Of a stretch of 64,000 nt of DNA, positions 1 through 8,750 are shown piece by piece. The notes beneath the pieces were generated by a model, which had not been told where the DNA came from, did not search any database, and saw nothing but the letters and a program-made list of their open reading frames with translations. Location: the NCBI RefSeq assembly GCF_001435815.1, contig NZ_AZFV01000013.1, forward strand, positions 1 to 64,000, in the 5' to 3' direction. The position numbers and the translations under genes are program-made. This stretch comes from Companilactobacillus nantensis DSM 16982 (GTDB lineage Bacteria; Bacillota; Bacilli; Lactobacillales; Lactobacillaceae). Each line of letters opens with the position of its first letter. Positions within the stretch are counted from its first letter, which is position 1.

Positions 1-191
1 TCAATGGGGCTTATTTTTTTAGCATTAATATCAATATCTTTATCCATAAAATTACTTTTGCTAATTCCTGCAATGACAAATGAGTCACGTAGAAGATCAA
101 ACACAAAAGTGAAACAATATTTAGGACATAAGCTAAAAATCCAAGCAAAGCCGCTCCTTTCAGTTGAGTTCAATACCAGTTTATTAGACAT
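1..191 (-). CDS. Hypothetical protein, N-terminal part, cut by window edge
   Basis: The minus strand has an open frame from an ATG at 191 that runs off the left edge after 63 residues. The start is convincing because a full-strength AGGAGGTG ribosome binding site (complement of 198-205) lies six bases upstream. The visible peptide begins MSNKLVLNSTERSGFAWIF and holds a hydrophobic, aromatic and Cys-rich stretch around residues 15-40, which could be membrane-associated. I do not recognise the family. An open frame also exists on the plus strand of the same bases, but it has no ribosome binding site and I take it as a shadow. The rest of the gene lies outside the window. Confidence 0.6.
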   Translation of the reverse strand, partial: MSNKLVLNSTERSGFAWIFSLCPKYCFTFVFDLLRDSFVIAGISKSNFMDKDIDINAKKISPI

Positions 192-418
192 GGCGAACAC
201 CTCCTGTTGTTAAAAAAGTAACGACTACCGCATTAACAAATTGCGTAGTTACATTATGTTGGATTATTTGATTTCTTCCAAGCAATTTTAGTGTTATTAA
301 AACTTAAATACAATGAGTATTAATTTGGGTTGGAGTAATTAAACAAATTAATAATATTGACTTCTATACTTTGACACTCAATAATTGAACTGTTAGGTAA
401 AAATGGGAGGACAATCAT

Positions 419-1339
419 ATGAAACAACTTTATATTGGTGATACAAATTGGCAAGCATCTGCTGTGGCTCTTGGTATTATGCGAATGAATAGTTTAACCC
501 CAGAACAAGCTGCCAAAGATTTGGACGTTGCGATCGACAGTGGTATTAATTATATTGATTCCGCTGATATTTATGGTGGTGGCGATTCAGAAAAAGTTTT
601 CGGTGCTGCTTTAAAACAAAGTAGTGTGAACCGTGATGATGTCTATATTCAATCAAAAGGTGGGATTATTCCTGGCAAGAGTTATGACTTCTCAAAACAA
701 CATATAATTGATGCTGTTGATGGGTCATTGGACAGAATGGGAATCGATTATCTAGATTCATTCTTGTTGCACCGTCCAGATCCATTGATGGAACCTGAAG
801 AAGTAGCTGAAGCTTTCGATGACCTACAAAAAGCCGGAAAAGTTCGTCACTTCGGTGTTTCAAACTTTAATCCTCAACAATATTTACTAGTTCAAGAAGC
901 AGTTGACCAAAGATTGATGATCAATCAATTGCAATTCAGTATTATGCACACAGGTATGATTGACTTTGGTTTACATACCAATATGACTGACACACGTTCT
1001 ATCAATCATGATGGTGGAATTATTGAATTTTCTAGACGCATGGGTGTAACAATCCAGGCTTGGTCACCATTCCAATACGGGATGTTTGCTGGAACATTTA
1101 TTAACAATGACAAGTTCCCAGAATTAAACAAGATTTTACAAGAATTAGCTGATAAATATAACGTCAGCAAGAATGCGATTGCGGCGGCTTGGATTCTCAG
1201 ACATCCTGCTAATATTCAAGTTGTAATTGGAACAATGAACCCTGAGCATATTGCCGATAGTGCTAAGGGTGGAGACGTCGAATTAACTAAGCAAGAATGG
1301 TATGACGTTTACTTTGCTGCAGGTAATGATTTACCTTAA
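419..1339 (+). CDS. Aldo/keto reductase, YdhF-like
   Basis: A 306-residue NAD(P)H-dependent oxidoreductase of the aldo/keto reductase superfamily, which reduces aldehydes or ketones in the cytosol. The catalytic tetrad can be read: Asp47 and Tyr52 in IDSADIY, Lys80 in QSKGG and His118 in LLHRPDP. The GVSNF motif that follows is typical of the family, and the length is normal. The start is fixed by GGGAGGA just upstream of the ATG. A TTGACA near 374 with a weak TAGGTA 17 bases later may be its promoter. It stands alone, with an imperfect terminator downstream. The physiological substrate cannot be told from sequence. Confidence 0.88.
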   Translation: MKQLYIGDTNWQASAVALGIMRMNSLTPEQAAKDLDVAIDSGINYIDSADIYGGGDSEKVFGAALKQSSVNRDDVYIQSKGGIIPGKSYDFSKQHIIDAVDGSLDRMGIDYLDSFLLHRPDPLMEPEEVAEAFDDLQKAGKVRHFGVSNFNPQQYLLVQEAVDQRLMINQLQFSIMHTGMIDFGLHTNMTDTRSINHDGGIIEFSRRMGVTIQAWSPFQYGMFAGTFINNDKFPELNKILQELADKYNVSKNAIAAAWILRHPANIQVVIGTMNPEHIADSAKGGDVELTKQEWYDVYFAAGNDLP

Positions 1340-1430
1340 AATTTGTGTATGAGGGCTAGGGGCTTTCATTTGAATAAGTCGGTACGATTCAAGATGACTT
1401 AATTTATAAAAAATTGATATATTAAATAAT

Positions 1431-1489
1431 CCCTTTATGAAATCATATGAAGTTATGCTTCGTATGAAATTCGTATGGGGCTTTTTTTG
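1431..1489 (+). terminator. Probable terminator after the aldo/keto reductase
   Basis: An imperfect hairpin (core CATATGAAG pairing with CTTCGTATG, using G-T pairs) is followed by a run of seven T. It is the only terminator-like structure between this gene and the convergent crotonase gene, apart from the one serving the minus strand. Confidence 0.5.
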
Positions 1490-1580
1490 CCATTTTTTTA
1501 ATTATATTTATATTCTTAAATTAAAATTGCTCTATATTAATGTATTGCAGTAGTCTAAAAAAATAAATTGATATATAAAA

Positions 1581-1756
1581 CTAGTCGGAAGAACCGAGAA
1601 AACTTAACTGGCAGTGAAAGTGGCGTTAGAGCTTTAGCTCTTACACCACCGGGCGTGTTTGGAGACTTGCTTGCAAGGCTTCAAACCGAGGTCTGAGACC
1701 TTGGCTCAGGCCGGTCCGCACTGCCAGTTAAGTTTTTCTCGGTTCTGGAGACGGCA
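1581..1756 (-). repeat. Palindromic cloverleaf repeat, copy A
   Basis: A full copy of the intergenic repeat family, in reverse orientation (CTAGTCGGAAG end first, CTGGAGACGGCA end last). Outer stem: AGAACCGAGAAAACTTAACT at the left pairs with its complement at 1723-1746, about 27 pairs. Inside are three hairpins: GTGGCGTTAGAGC/GCTCTTACACCAC, GTTTGGAG..CTTGC/GCAAG..CTTCAAAC and GGTCTGAG/CTCAGGCC. It lies between two convergent genes. Confidence 0.85.
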
Positions 1757-1773
1757 TAATTAAAATAATCCAC

Positions 1774-1812
1774 AAAAAATAGCCTTGGCAACCATAAAGA
1801 TTACCAAGACCA
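1774..1812 (-). terminator. Terminator of the crotonase gene
   Basis: Read on the minus strand, a hairpin with TCTTGGTAA pairing to TTGCCAAGG is followed by CTATTTTTTG. It lies about 60 bases past the crotonase stop codon. Confidence 0.65.
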
Positions 1813-1871
1813 TTTAGTGCTCGAAAGCTAAACATGCACTGTGTCACCGTTTTTATTATATGGTGTGAAGG

Positions 1872-2696
1872 TTATTTACCAGTGAATTTAGCGTGACGTT
1901 TTTCTAGGAATGCTGTCATACCTTCAGTTTGATCTTCAGTAGCAAATGTTTGTGCCCACATTTGTGTTTCGAAGTCGATAGCTGTATCCAATGGTAAATC
2001 AGCGGCACGGTCGATAACATATTTAGCCATACCAACAGCAATCAAACCGTTCTTCTTAATTGTTGAAGCAATTTCAATTGCTTTGTCCATCAATTCTTCA
2101 GGAGCAGCAATTTCGTCAGCAATACCAACACGGTAAGCTTCGTCAGCCTTGATCATTGTACCAGTAGCAATCATTTCCTTAGCTTTACCACGGCCAACAA
2201 GACGTGTAAGACGTTGTGTACCACCAAATCCAGGAACAATACCAAGTGTTACTTCTGGTTGTCCGAACTTAGCTTTTTCTGAAACAATACGCATATCACA
2301 TGATGAAGCTAATTCTAGTCCACCACCGAGACAGAAACCGTTAACTGCAGCAATTGTAAATTGTTTCAAGTTTTCGATCTTGCCAAATGAGTTGTGAGCT
2401 AGTTTTGAAAGTTCAGCAGCTTCGATAGGATTCATATCTCTCATTTGAGAAATATCTGCGCCAGCAACGAATGATCTATCGCCTGAACCTGTAATGATCA
2501 ATACTTTAATAGCATCTTCATTATTCTTAACAACATCAAGTGCGTCACCGATATCAACCAATGTAGCTGAGTTAAGAGCGTTTAGTGATTTTGGACGGTT
2601 GATTGTCAATGTAGCAATTTCATCGTTAACGTCTAATAATACGTTTTCGAAATTTTTCATACCTTTTAATTCTTTTAAGCTTGTTGATTCTGTCAT
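1872..2696 (-). CDS. Enoyl-CoA hydratase (crotonase family)
   Basis: A 274-residue crotonase-fold protein that should interconvert trans-2-enoyl-CoA and 3-hydroxyacyl-CoA. Both catalytic glutamates of true hydratases are present: Glu128 in GGGLELA and Glu148 in FGQPEVTLG. The oxyanion-hole segments are VAGADIS (77-83) and LGGGLE (123-128). The N-terminus has about 12 extra residues before MKNFENV. I keep the ATG at 2696 because GAAGGGATG precedes it, although the internal Met13 is an alternative start. Upstream lies a perfect cre at 2884. Genes for an enoyl reductase and a CoA-transferase are nearby, which suggests short-chain acyl-CoA metabolism. Other crotonase-family reactions cannot be excluded. 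Confidence 0.85.
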   Translation of the reverse strand: MTESTSLKELKGMKNFENVLLDVNDEIATLTINRPKSLNALNSATLVDIGDALDVVKNNEDAIKVLIITGSGDRSFVAGADISQMRDMNPIEAAELSKLAHNSFGKIENLKQFTIAAVNGFCLGGGLELASSCDMRIVSEKAKFGQPEVTLGIVPGFGGTQRLTRLVGRGKAKEMIATGTMIKADEAYRVGIADEIAAPEELMDKAIEIASTIKKNGLIAVGMAKYVIDRAADLPLDTAIDFETQMWAQTFATEDQTEGMTAFLEKRHAKFTGK

Positions 2697-2724
2697 GTTA
2701 GTAACATCCCTTCAAAAGTAGTTA

Positions 2725-2741
2725 CCAGCAAGTACTTTCGA
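2725..2741 (+). promoter_or_regulatory. Shared motif, copy 1 (CCAGCAAGTACTTTCGA)
   Basis: A 17-base string just upstream of the crotonase gene recurs with two differences at 5665-5681, upstream of the enoyl reductase gene. It contains the palindrome AAGTACTT. It may be a common operator; this is inference only. Confidence 0.35.
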
Positions 2742-2883
2742 GACTCATACTAAAGATAATTTTCAAAAATGCAAATTTTGAACCGAAATTTTGAAATTAT
2801 GAAGCCCGAAAACACGGCTTTTTGAATTTCTGAAAAATTTTTTCAACCCCCAAAGTTTGTGAAAAATGACGTTTATTCGATAA

Positions 2884-2897
2884 TGTAAACGCTATCA
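2884..2897. promoter_or_regulatory. CcpA cre site (TGTAAACGCTATCA)
   Basis: Fits the Gram-positive catabolite-responsive element TGWAANCGNTNNCW. It lies between the crotonase gene (minus) and the first aquaglyceroporin gene (plus), so it could control either or both. Confidence 0.65.
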
Positions 2898-3084
2898 TAC
2901 AGGCGAAATCTGCCGTCTATAACATAAAGTTATTAATACCATGAATAAATATCAATATTTACGCGGCGAATTTTCTCCGTTATAGTTCAGTTTGCCAAGT
3001 TGATTACGAGGTGATGATTCGTTAAAAGGTCAAAGTTATGATCTATATTTTGACTTGGTAAAAAACTTTTGGGGGTATTTAACA

Positions 3085-3837
3085 ATGAGCGGAACTTGGG
3101 ATGCACGCTTCGCAGCTGAGTTTTTTGGAACTATGATTTTGGTATTATTCGGAAATGGTGCAGTAGCAAACTCATTTCTTAAAGACACGACCGGTAATGG
3201 GGAAAACGGCCAAGCCAATGGTGGTTGGATCTTTATCGCCGTCGGATACGGTTTAGGTGTTATGATTCCAGCAATGATGTTTGGATCAATCTCTGGTAAC
3301 CATTTGAATCCAGCGATTACAATTGCACAAGCAGCAGCAGGAATCTTTCCTTGGGCAAAGGTTACACCATATCTTATCTTTCAATTTTTAGGTGCTATGG
3401 TAGGGCAACTATTAGTCCTAGTAATTTATTGGCCATACTACAAACGTACTAAAGACGAAGGAGCAATCTTTGCAACCTTCTCAACTGGTGATACAGCCGG
3501 TAGTACGATGAACGGTTTTTGGACTGAAGCAATTGGTACAGCTATTTTGACATTTGCGGCCATGGGATTATATCGTGGCATGTTCTTTAAGCAAAATATT
3601 GATTTTGCTAACATCGGGGTAGGTTTGGTTATTACAACGTTGGTTATGTCAGTCGGTGGACCTACAGGACCAGCCTTGAATCCAGCTCGTGATTTGGGAC
3701 CTAGAATTGTGCACGCTTTGATGCCAGTTCCAAACAAAGGTGGTTCAAATTGGAATTATAGTTGGGTTCCAGTGGTTGCTCCAATCGTTGGGGCTGTTGT
3801 CGGAATCTTTATTTACAAAGGTTTCTTCGGACTATAA
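3085..3837 (+). CDS. Aquaglyceroporin (MIP family)
   Basis: A channel protein of about 250 residues with six membrane segments. It has both signature half-helix motifs, HLNPAITIAQ in the N-terminal half and ALNPARDLGP in the C-terminal half. The Asp after NPAR is typical of glycerol-conducting members rather than strict water channels. I start at the ATG of MSGTWDARF (3085) because GGGGGT lies at good spacing; an upstream TTG in frame at 3055 has no such site. Its neighbours are a crotonase gene and a second, convergent GlpF-type gene. Lactobacilli often carry several such channels for glycerol, dihydroxyacetone, water or lactic acid; which one this carries is unknown. Confidence 0.9.
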   Translation: MSGTWDARFAAEFFGTMILVLFGNGAVANSFLKDTTGNGENGQANGGWIFIAVGYGLGVMIPAMMFGSISGNHLNPAITIAQAAAGIFPWAKVTPYLIFQFLGAMVGQLLVLVIYWPYYKRTKDEGAIFATFSTGDTAGSTMNGFWTEAIGTAILTFAAMGLYRGMFFKQNIDFANIGVGLVITTLVMSVGGPTGPALNPARDLGPRIVHALMPVPNKGGSNWNYSWVPVVAPIVGAVVGIFIYKGFFGL

Positions 3838-3859
3838 TTAATTAGCTAGTTATCTAGTT

Positions 3860-3938
3860 TGTCGCCTTTGGGCGCGAGTGATGGAGATAGCTGTGAGACT
3901 TGATCTCACGGACACCTCCATCACTCGCGCCCCTTTTT
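3860..3938 (+). repeat. Short derivative of the palindromic repeat (M), probably also a terminator
   Basis: It begins with GTCGCC like the full repeats and keeps the nested-palindrome plan: a perfect 16-pair stem GGCGCGAGTGATGGAG / CTCCATCACTCGCGCC with an inner TGTGAGA/TCTCAC hairpin. The other inner hairpins are missing. The stem is followed by CCTTTTTTG, so it probably ends transcription of the aquaglyceroporin gene. Confidence 0.6.
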
Positions 3939-3950
3939 TGTATTGAAACA

Positions 3951-4138
3951 TGCTGTCTCCGGGCGAAAAAGATGGATTCCACTGTGAGGACTGCCCTGAG
4001 CCAAGGTCTCATGGCTCAATTTTGAACTCCGCATAGTTCGCGAATTTCAAAATGTATCCTGTGCTGTAAGAACAGAAAAATTGCTCGTCTTAACACCACG
4101 TCTACTGTTGGACCCCATCTTTTTGCCATCCGACTAGT
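3951..4138 (+). repeat. Palindromic cloverleaf repeat, copy B (decayed)
   Basis: Forward orientation, starting TGCTGTCTCCGGG and ending CCATCCGACTAG. The outer stem is still paired at GGCGAAAAAGATGG / CCATCTTTTTGCC. The GAGCCAAGGTCTCA hairpin is present, but the hairpin nearest the right end is degraded. It sits about 12 bases after derivative M. Confidence 0.75.
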
Positions 4139-4400
4139 TGTTCGGTAGCTAAATTGGCAATGGATGTCGTTGGTTTAATTTAACTAAGGGTACTTAATTA
4201 TTTGCTGCGGTTTTGAATTGAACTGATTTGTGATTGTATTTGTTAACCTAAGAATTGAATCTGATATTTGAGATAAGCATGGGGAATCGTCTGATTAGGG
4301 ACTTGAATTTTGGAATTAGCAGCATATTTGCAAAGTTAAAAATCTATCTTACAGCAGTCTTCACGCCAAATTATATTTCATTCACTCAAATCTAAGACAC

Positions 4401-4435
4401 AAAAAAAAGCTGAATCCCAACGGACTCAGCTTTTC
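4401..4435 (-). terminator. Terminator of glpF
   Basis: On the minus strand AAAGCTGAGTCC pairs with GGATTCAGCTTT, followed by TTTTTT. It lies directly after the glpF stop codon. Confidence 0.85.
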
Positions 4436-4447
4436 TTAACGTTCAAT

Positions 4448-5170
4448 TTATGGAATTAACATGTACAACCAAGCAGCAACTGCGCCACCGGCTAGAGGTC
4501 CAAGGATAGGAACCCAACTGTAGGCCCAATCTGATTTACCTTTGTTAGCGATAGGTAAAATTTGGTGCGCAATACGTGGTCCCAAATCTCTGGCTGGGTT
4601 GATAGCATAACCGGTTGTCCCACCAAGTGAGAATCCGATTGATGTGATCAAGACACCAACAACCATTGGATTTAATCCATCAGTAAATTTACCACGTGTA
4701 AATGCTAATAGTGCGAAAACAAGAACTAAAGTACCAATAAATTCACTAAGAAAGTTCATTGGATAATCACGAATTGCAGGTCCAGTTGCGAATGTTCCCA
4801 AGATTGCGGCTGGATCATCTGTTTCTTTCCAATGTGGGTAATAATTAAGCCAAACAATTACGGCACCAACTAGGCCACCTAATGTTTGAGCAATCATATA
4901 TGGTATTACGTATGACCATTTGAACAATCCGGCAATTGCCATTCCCAAGGTAACTGCGGGGTTCAAATGTGCGGGACTTAAGAAGGCTGAACAATAAACA
5001 CCTAGTGTAACTGCCAATCCCCATCCAAGTGCGATGGCAATCCAACCGGCTCCTTCAGCTTTCGATTTCTTTAGTGATACGGCCGCTACAACACCATCAC
5101 CAAGAATGATTAAAACCATTGTTCCAATAAATTCCCCAAGTAACTGTAGCGTTAAGCTATCATTCGTCAT
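4448..5170 (-). CDS. glpF: Glycerol uptake facilitator (MIP family)
   Basis: A 240-residue MIP channel with motifs AHLNPAVTLG and AINPARDLGP, again with the Asp of aquaglyceroporins. GGAGGAGA precedes the ATG at good spacing. A cre-like site (5195-5208) overlaps the upstream region, suggesting repression by CcpA on preferred sugars. The gene converges on the other MIP gene, with repeats M and B between them. The two proteins are clearly paralogues with conserved ends (NPARDLGPRI) but differ over much of their length. glpK and glpO lie about 7 kb away rather than in the same operon. The substrate is presumably glycerol, but this is inferred from the family. Confidence 0.88.
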   Translation of the reverse strand: MTNDSLTLQLLGEFIGTMVLIILGDGVVAAVSLKKSKAEGAGWIAIALGWGLAVTLGVYCSAFLSPAHLNPAVTLGMAIAGLFKWSYVIPYMIAQTLGGLVGAVIVWLNYYPHWKETDDPAAILGTFATGPAIRDYPMNFLSEFIGTLVLVFALLAFTRGKFTDGLNPMVVGVLITSIGFSLGGTTGYAINPARDLGPRIAHQILPIANKGKSDWAYSWVPILGPLAGGAVAAWLYMLIP

Positions 5171-5194
5171 AATAAATCTCCTCCAATTTCACAA

Positions 5195-5208
5195 TGATTA
5201 CGCTTACA
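5195..5208. promoter_or_regulatory. cre-like site upstream of glpF
   Basis: On the minus strand it reads TGTAAGCGTAATCA, one base off the cre consensus. It lies about 25 bases upstream of the glpF start. Confidence 0.5.
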
Positions 5209-5456
5209 TTTGAATTATACATTGATAGTAAAGGGATTACTATGCAATTTTATTGTGAAACTATTGAGAATTAATTATGGAGGGTATGACAAGATTTTAT
5301 AGGTTATTCTTCTTTGCCCTTATATAGGAGAAAAAGGGGTCAATAAATTTGAAATACTCAATTTTATCAGAAAAGGTATTAAAATTTGATATGGTTTTTT
5401 ACTAAGTAATGACAAGATATTGTAACATGCAATATCTTGTTGTCTATTTTTAGCTA

Positions 5457-5470
5457 TGTAAGCGCTTATC
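5457..5470. promoter_or_regulatory. cre-like site TGTAAGCGCTTATC
   Basis: The palindromic core AAGCGCTT matches cre, with mismatches at the 3' end. It lies next to the TTGATATAAC motif, upstream of the enoyl reductase gene. Confidence 0.5.
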
Positions 5471-5537
5471 CTTGATATAACGGGATTATAACTCAACGTT
5501 ATATAGCTGATAATCAAGTAATATTGGTTTGATAGTT

Positions 5538-5551
5538 TGTAAAGGCTTACA
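5538..5551. promoter_or_regulatory. cre-like palindrome TGTAAAGGCTTACA
   Basis: A near-perfect palindrome with cre arms (TGTAA/TTACA) but GG in place of the central CG. Binding by CcpA is uncertain. Confidence 0.35.
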
Positions 5552-5749
5552 TTAGCAAGTGAAGATAGTTATTGATATCACAATGTGATGTGGCTATCTA
5601 GGTTTTCAATCGAAATGAGGGAAATCATTTTAAGTTATCAAAAAGCATTTGAAAACTCAAAACGCCAGCGAGTACTTTCAATCAAATGTTAAAAGATAAT
5701 AATTGACTTCATTCATTACATTAATTTACTAATAAAGGTGGAGTTGAAC

Positions 5750-6961
5750 ATGTCAGATACAATGGTAAAAATTACTGAGAAACTTAAAGGAAACGTTGCA
5801 CGTTCAGTTAATCCAGAAGGATGTCGTCAAGAGATTCTTAATCAAATTGCCTACGTACAAGGAAAAGGTAAGTATGAAGGTGCCAAAAAGGCTTTGATTA
5901 TTGGAGGATCATCCAGTTATGGACTTGCTAGTCGAATTACAACAGCTTTTGGTCAAGGAGCTGATACAATCGGAGTTTCCTTTGAAAGACCACCACGTGA
6001 TGAAAATATGCTCGGAACTGCCGGTTGGTATAACAACATTTACTTCCGTGAAGCAGCAGAAAAGGCAGGCTTGATTGGTAAAAACTTCATTGGCGATGCT
6101 TTTGCACAAGATATGAAGGATCAAGTTATTCAATATATTAAAGATAGCTTTGGGGGAAAGATCGATCTCTTAGTATATTCTGTCGCTGCTCCCAAGCGTA
6201 CTAACCCAGACAATCCGGACGAAACATGGCGCTCAGTAATTAAAACCGTTGGTAAATCAGTAACTGGTGAAAACATCAACCTTGAAGAGAATAAACTCTT
6301 TGAACAAACAGTTGAACCTGCAACAGACGATGAAGTAGAAGCTACGAAACACGTCATGGGCGGCGAAGATTGGGAGATTTGGGTTGATGAATTGAAAGCT
6401 GCTGGAGTATTGGCTGATGGATTCAAGACTATTCTTTATTCATATATCGGACCTAAGAGTACGTATGACTTTTATCATGAAGGAACTTTGGGAGCTGCTA
6501 AAGACGCTGCCGAAGCATCATCACATAAGATTCAAGACAAGATCAATGACATTAACGGTGAAGCTTTGATTTCTGTATCTCGTGCCGTAACTACTAAGGC
6601 ATCTGTTGTTATTCCTATTTTCCCAATGTATTGTATTGCACTTTATAAGATTGAAGAAGAAACAGGAACACATGAGACACCAATTATGCACAAAGATCGT
6701 CTCTTACGTGACATGGTTTACGGAGGACGTCGTGAAGTTGATGATCGCGGTCGTTTACGTCCAGACGCTTGGGAACAACGTGCGGACATTCAAGCAAAGG
6801 TTTCTGATTTGATGAAGAAGATTACGCCAGAAAACTTTAATAGTTCTCTAACTGGTTACGATGAATTTAGAAGAGAATTCATGCAACTAAACGGTTTTGA
6901 AGTACCAGGCGCTGACATTGACGCTGTCGATTTAGATGAATTAATGAAATTGAGACCATAA
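5750..6961 (+). CDS. fabV: Trans-2-enoyl-CoA / enoyl-ACP reductase, FabV/TER family
   Basis: A 403-residue NADH-dependent reductase of trans-2-enoyl thioesters. The cofactor loop GGSSSYGLASR lies at 52-62. The family catalytic pair is Tyr242-X8-Lys251 (YHEGTLGAAK), the spacing that marks FabV and TER and separates them from FabI. I use the ATG at 5750, with AAGGTGGAG six bases upstream. FabV acts on ACP substrates in fatty-acid synthesis, whereas TER reduces crotonyl-CoA. The gene is followed 85 bases on by a CoA-transferase and a crotonase lies 3 kb away, so I favour a CoA substrate. A FabK-like reductase gene lies 4.5 kb away. Confidence 0.9.
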   Translation: MSDTMVKITEKLKGNVARSVNPEGCRQEILNQIAYVQGKGKYEGAKKALIIGGSSSYGLASRITTAFGQGADTIGVSFERPPRDENMLGTAGWYNNIYFREAAEKAGLIGKNFIGDAFAQDMKDQVIQYIKDSFGGKIDLLVYSVAAPKRTNPDNPDETWRSVIKTVGKSVTGENINLEENKLFEQTVEPATDDEVEATKHVMGGEDWEIWVDELKAAGVLADGFKTILYSYIGPKSTYDFYHEGTLGAAKDAAEASSHKIQDKINDINGEALISVSRAVTTKASVVIPIFPMYCIALYKIEEETGTHETPIMHKDRLLRDMVYGGRREVDDRGRLRPDAWEQRADIQAKVSDLMKKITPENFNSSLTGYDEFRREFMQLNGFEVPGADIDAVDLDELMKLRP

Positions 6962-7046
6962 TATTTTTTCGAATAGCATCTTACCTATAACTTTCAAAGC
7001 AGTAGGTAGTTGTGATCGATGAGTTAGAAAAGGATGGGGTGTTTTT

Positions 7047-8642
7047 ATGACTGTACAATTTATTAACAGTGAAAAGGCTGCAGAGCTAATTCCTGATAAT
7101 GCAACTATTGCTTTGGAAGGATTCTTAGGCTCGGATGTTGCTGAAGAGATCCTAGAAAATATTCGTAAGAGATTTGATTCAGAAGGTCATCCAAAGGATC
7201 TAGAAGTATGGCACGCATCAGGTATTGGTGATGGCAAAGATAAAGGTACTAATAACTTTGCTGCCAAAGGTTTGTTGAGAAGATTGGTTGGTGGACATTG
7301 GGCACTAGCTCCACAACTTGAACCTTTAGTAGCAAACAATGACTTTGAGGCATACAACTTCCCTCAAGGTGTTATGTCACAAATTTTCCGTGACTCAGCT
7401 GCTCACAAGCCTATTCAAATTAGTCGAGTTGGACTTGGAACATTCGTTGATCCTGACATCGAAGGTGGAAAACTAAATGATGCTGCTAAGAAAGACGATT
7501 TAGTTTCCAAGATGAAGATCAAGGGCGAAGATTACTTAGCTTATGATGTTCCAAAGCCTAATATTGCCATTTTACGTGGTACTTACGCTGATGAAGACGG
7601 TAATATTACTTTTGATGACGAACCATTGACACTTGAATCAACTTCAATTGCTATGGCTGCTCACAATAATGGTGGTAAAGTCTTTGTTCAAGTTAAGCGA
7701 GTTTTGAAGAAGGGCTCAATGAAGCCTAAGGATATCAGAATTCCTGGACTACTTGTTGACTATGTTGTTGAAACAAGCAACGAATTGATGACAAGACAAA
7801 GTACTGATACTCAATTTAACCCTGACTACGTTAACCAAGCTGTTGTTAAACCAGCTGGTGCCATTAACGTTCCACTTGATGCTAAGAAGGTTATTGCCAG
7901 ACGTGCTGCCATGTACAAGAATGAAAATGACAACATTGTTAACTATGGTATCGGTAAATATCCAGAAACAGTTTCTTTGATTTTGAAAGAAGAAGGAGCT
8001 GCTGAAAACGTTACGACAACTGTTGAACCCGGAACCTTTGGTGGTGTACCAATGGGCGGTGGTGACTTTGGCTGTGCCATTTCACCTGAATCAACAATTG
8101 ATCAACCATACATGTTTGACTTCTACGATGGTGGTGGTATCGACATCACATTCTTAGGACTTGCTGAATTGGATAAACTTGGTAATATCAACGTTTCTAA
8201 GTTTGGTCCAAAGATTGCTGGTACTGGTGGTTTCGTTAATATTACTCAAAACACACCAACTGTTGTCTTTACTGGTACATTTACTGCCGGTGGACTTAAA
8301 GAAGAAGTTAAAGATGGTAAGTTACACATTCTCCAAGAAGGTAAATTCAACAAGTTGGTTAATAACGTTGAACAAATTACTTTCTCAGGTCCTGTGTCAC
8401 ACGAAAATAAACAAAATGTTTACTATATTACAGAACGTGCTGTCTTCCAGTTGGTTGACGGTGGTATTGAATTGATTGAAATTGCACCAGGTATGGATCT
8501 ACATAAAGATATCTTGGATCACATGGACTTCAAGCCAGAAATCAGTGATGATTTACGCTACATGGACCCACGTATTTTTGCAGAACCATTAATGGGCAGT
8601 GTCACAAACCAACCAGGTGAAAAAGTAGCATTGAATGTTTAG
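7047..8642 (+). CDS. Acyl-CoA:acetate/propionate CoA-transferase (Pct-like)
   Basis: A 531-residue class I CoA-transferase with both subunit-like halves in one chain, the size of propionate CoA-transferases. The C-terminal half carries the loop with the likely catalytic Glu327 (TTVEPGTFGGVPMGG), which would form the glutamyl-CoA thioester. It would move CoA between short carboxylic acids in the cytosol. It follows the enoyl reductase gene by 85 bases without an obvious terminator between them, so the two are probably co-transcribed. GGATGGGGTG precedes the ATG. Its role may be to activate an unsaturated or hydroxy acid, or to release the saturated product. Substrate range cannot be read from sequence. 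Confidence 0.85.
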   Translation: MTVQFINSEKAAELIPDNATIALEGFLGSDVAEEILENIRKRFDSEGHPKDLEVWHASGIGDGKDKGTNNFAAKGLLRRLVGGHWALAPQLEPLVANNDFEAYNFPQGVMSQIFRDSAAHKPIQISRVGLGTFVDPDIEGGKLNDAAKKDDLVSKMKIKGEDYLAYDVPKPNIAILRGTYADEDGNITFDDEPLTLESTSIAMAAHNNGGKVFVQVKRVLKKGSMKPKDIRIPGLLVDYVVETSNELMTRQSTDTQFNPDYVNQAVVKPAGAINVPLDAKKVIARRAAMYKNENDNIVNYGIGKYPETVSLILKEEGAAENVTTTVEPGTFGGVPMGGGDFGCAISPESTIDQPYMFDFYDGGGIDITFLGLAELDKLGNINVSKFGPKIAGTGGFVNITQNTPTVVFTGTFTAGGLKEEVKDGKLHILQEGKFNKLVNNVEQITFSGPVSHENKQNVYYITERAVFQLVDGGIELIEIAPGMDLHKDILDHMDFKPEISDDLRYMDPRIFAEPLMGSVTNQPGEKVALNV

Positions 8643-8696
8643 AATCCTGGCAACAATAATATAGAAGCAAACTGATCAAAGTTTTTCTGCCAGAAC

Positions 8697-8744
8697 AAAA
8701 AAATGTCTAATTCACTTTGGGTGAGTTAGACATTTTTATTTTTT
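8697..8744 (+). terminator. Terminator after the CoA-transferase gene
   Basis: ATGTCTAATTCAC pairs with GTGAGTTAGACAT (one G-T), followed by TTTTATTTTTT. A clear intrinsic terminator of the reductase/transferase pair. Confidence 0.85.
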
Positions 8745-8750
8745 GGGAAG

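Larger units (their letters stand above)
5209..5749 (+). promoter_or_regulatory. Long leader region of the enoyl reductase gene
   Basis: About 540 bases without a credible gene. It holds a perfect inverted repeat, ACAAGATATTG (5412-5422) and CAATATCTTGT (5430-5440), around a seven-base loop. It also has two cre-like palindromes (5457-5470 and 5538-5551), the motif TTGATATAACGGGATTATA (5472-5490) that recurs upstream of the FabK-like gene, and CCAGCGAGTACTTTCAA (5665-5681), which recurs upstream of the crotonase gene. Complex control of the downstream pair is likely. Confidence 0.5.

Noticed and set aside
4-213. Plus-strand open frame at the left edge
   Set aside because: It has no ribosome site, and the opposite strand has an ATG with a perfectly spaced AGGAGGTG.
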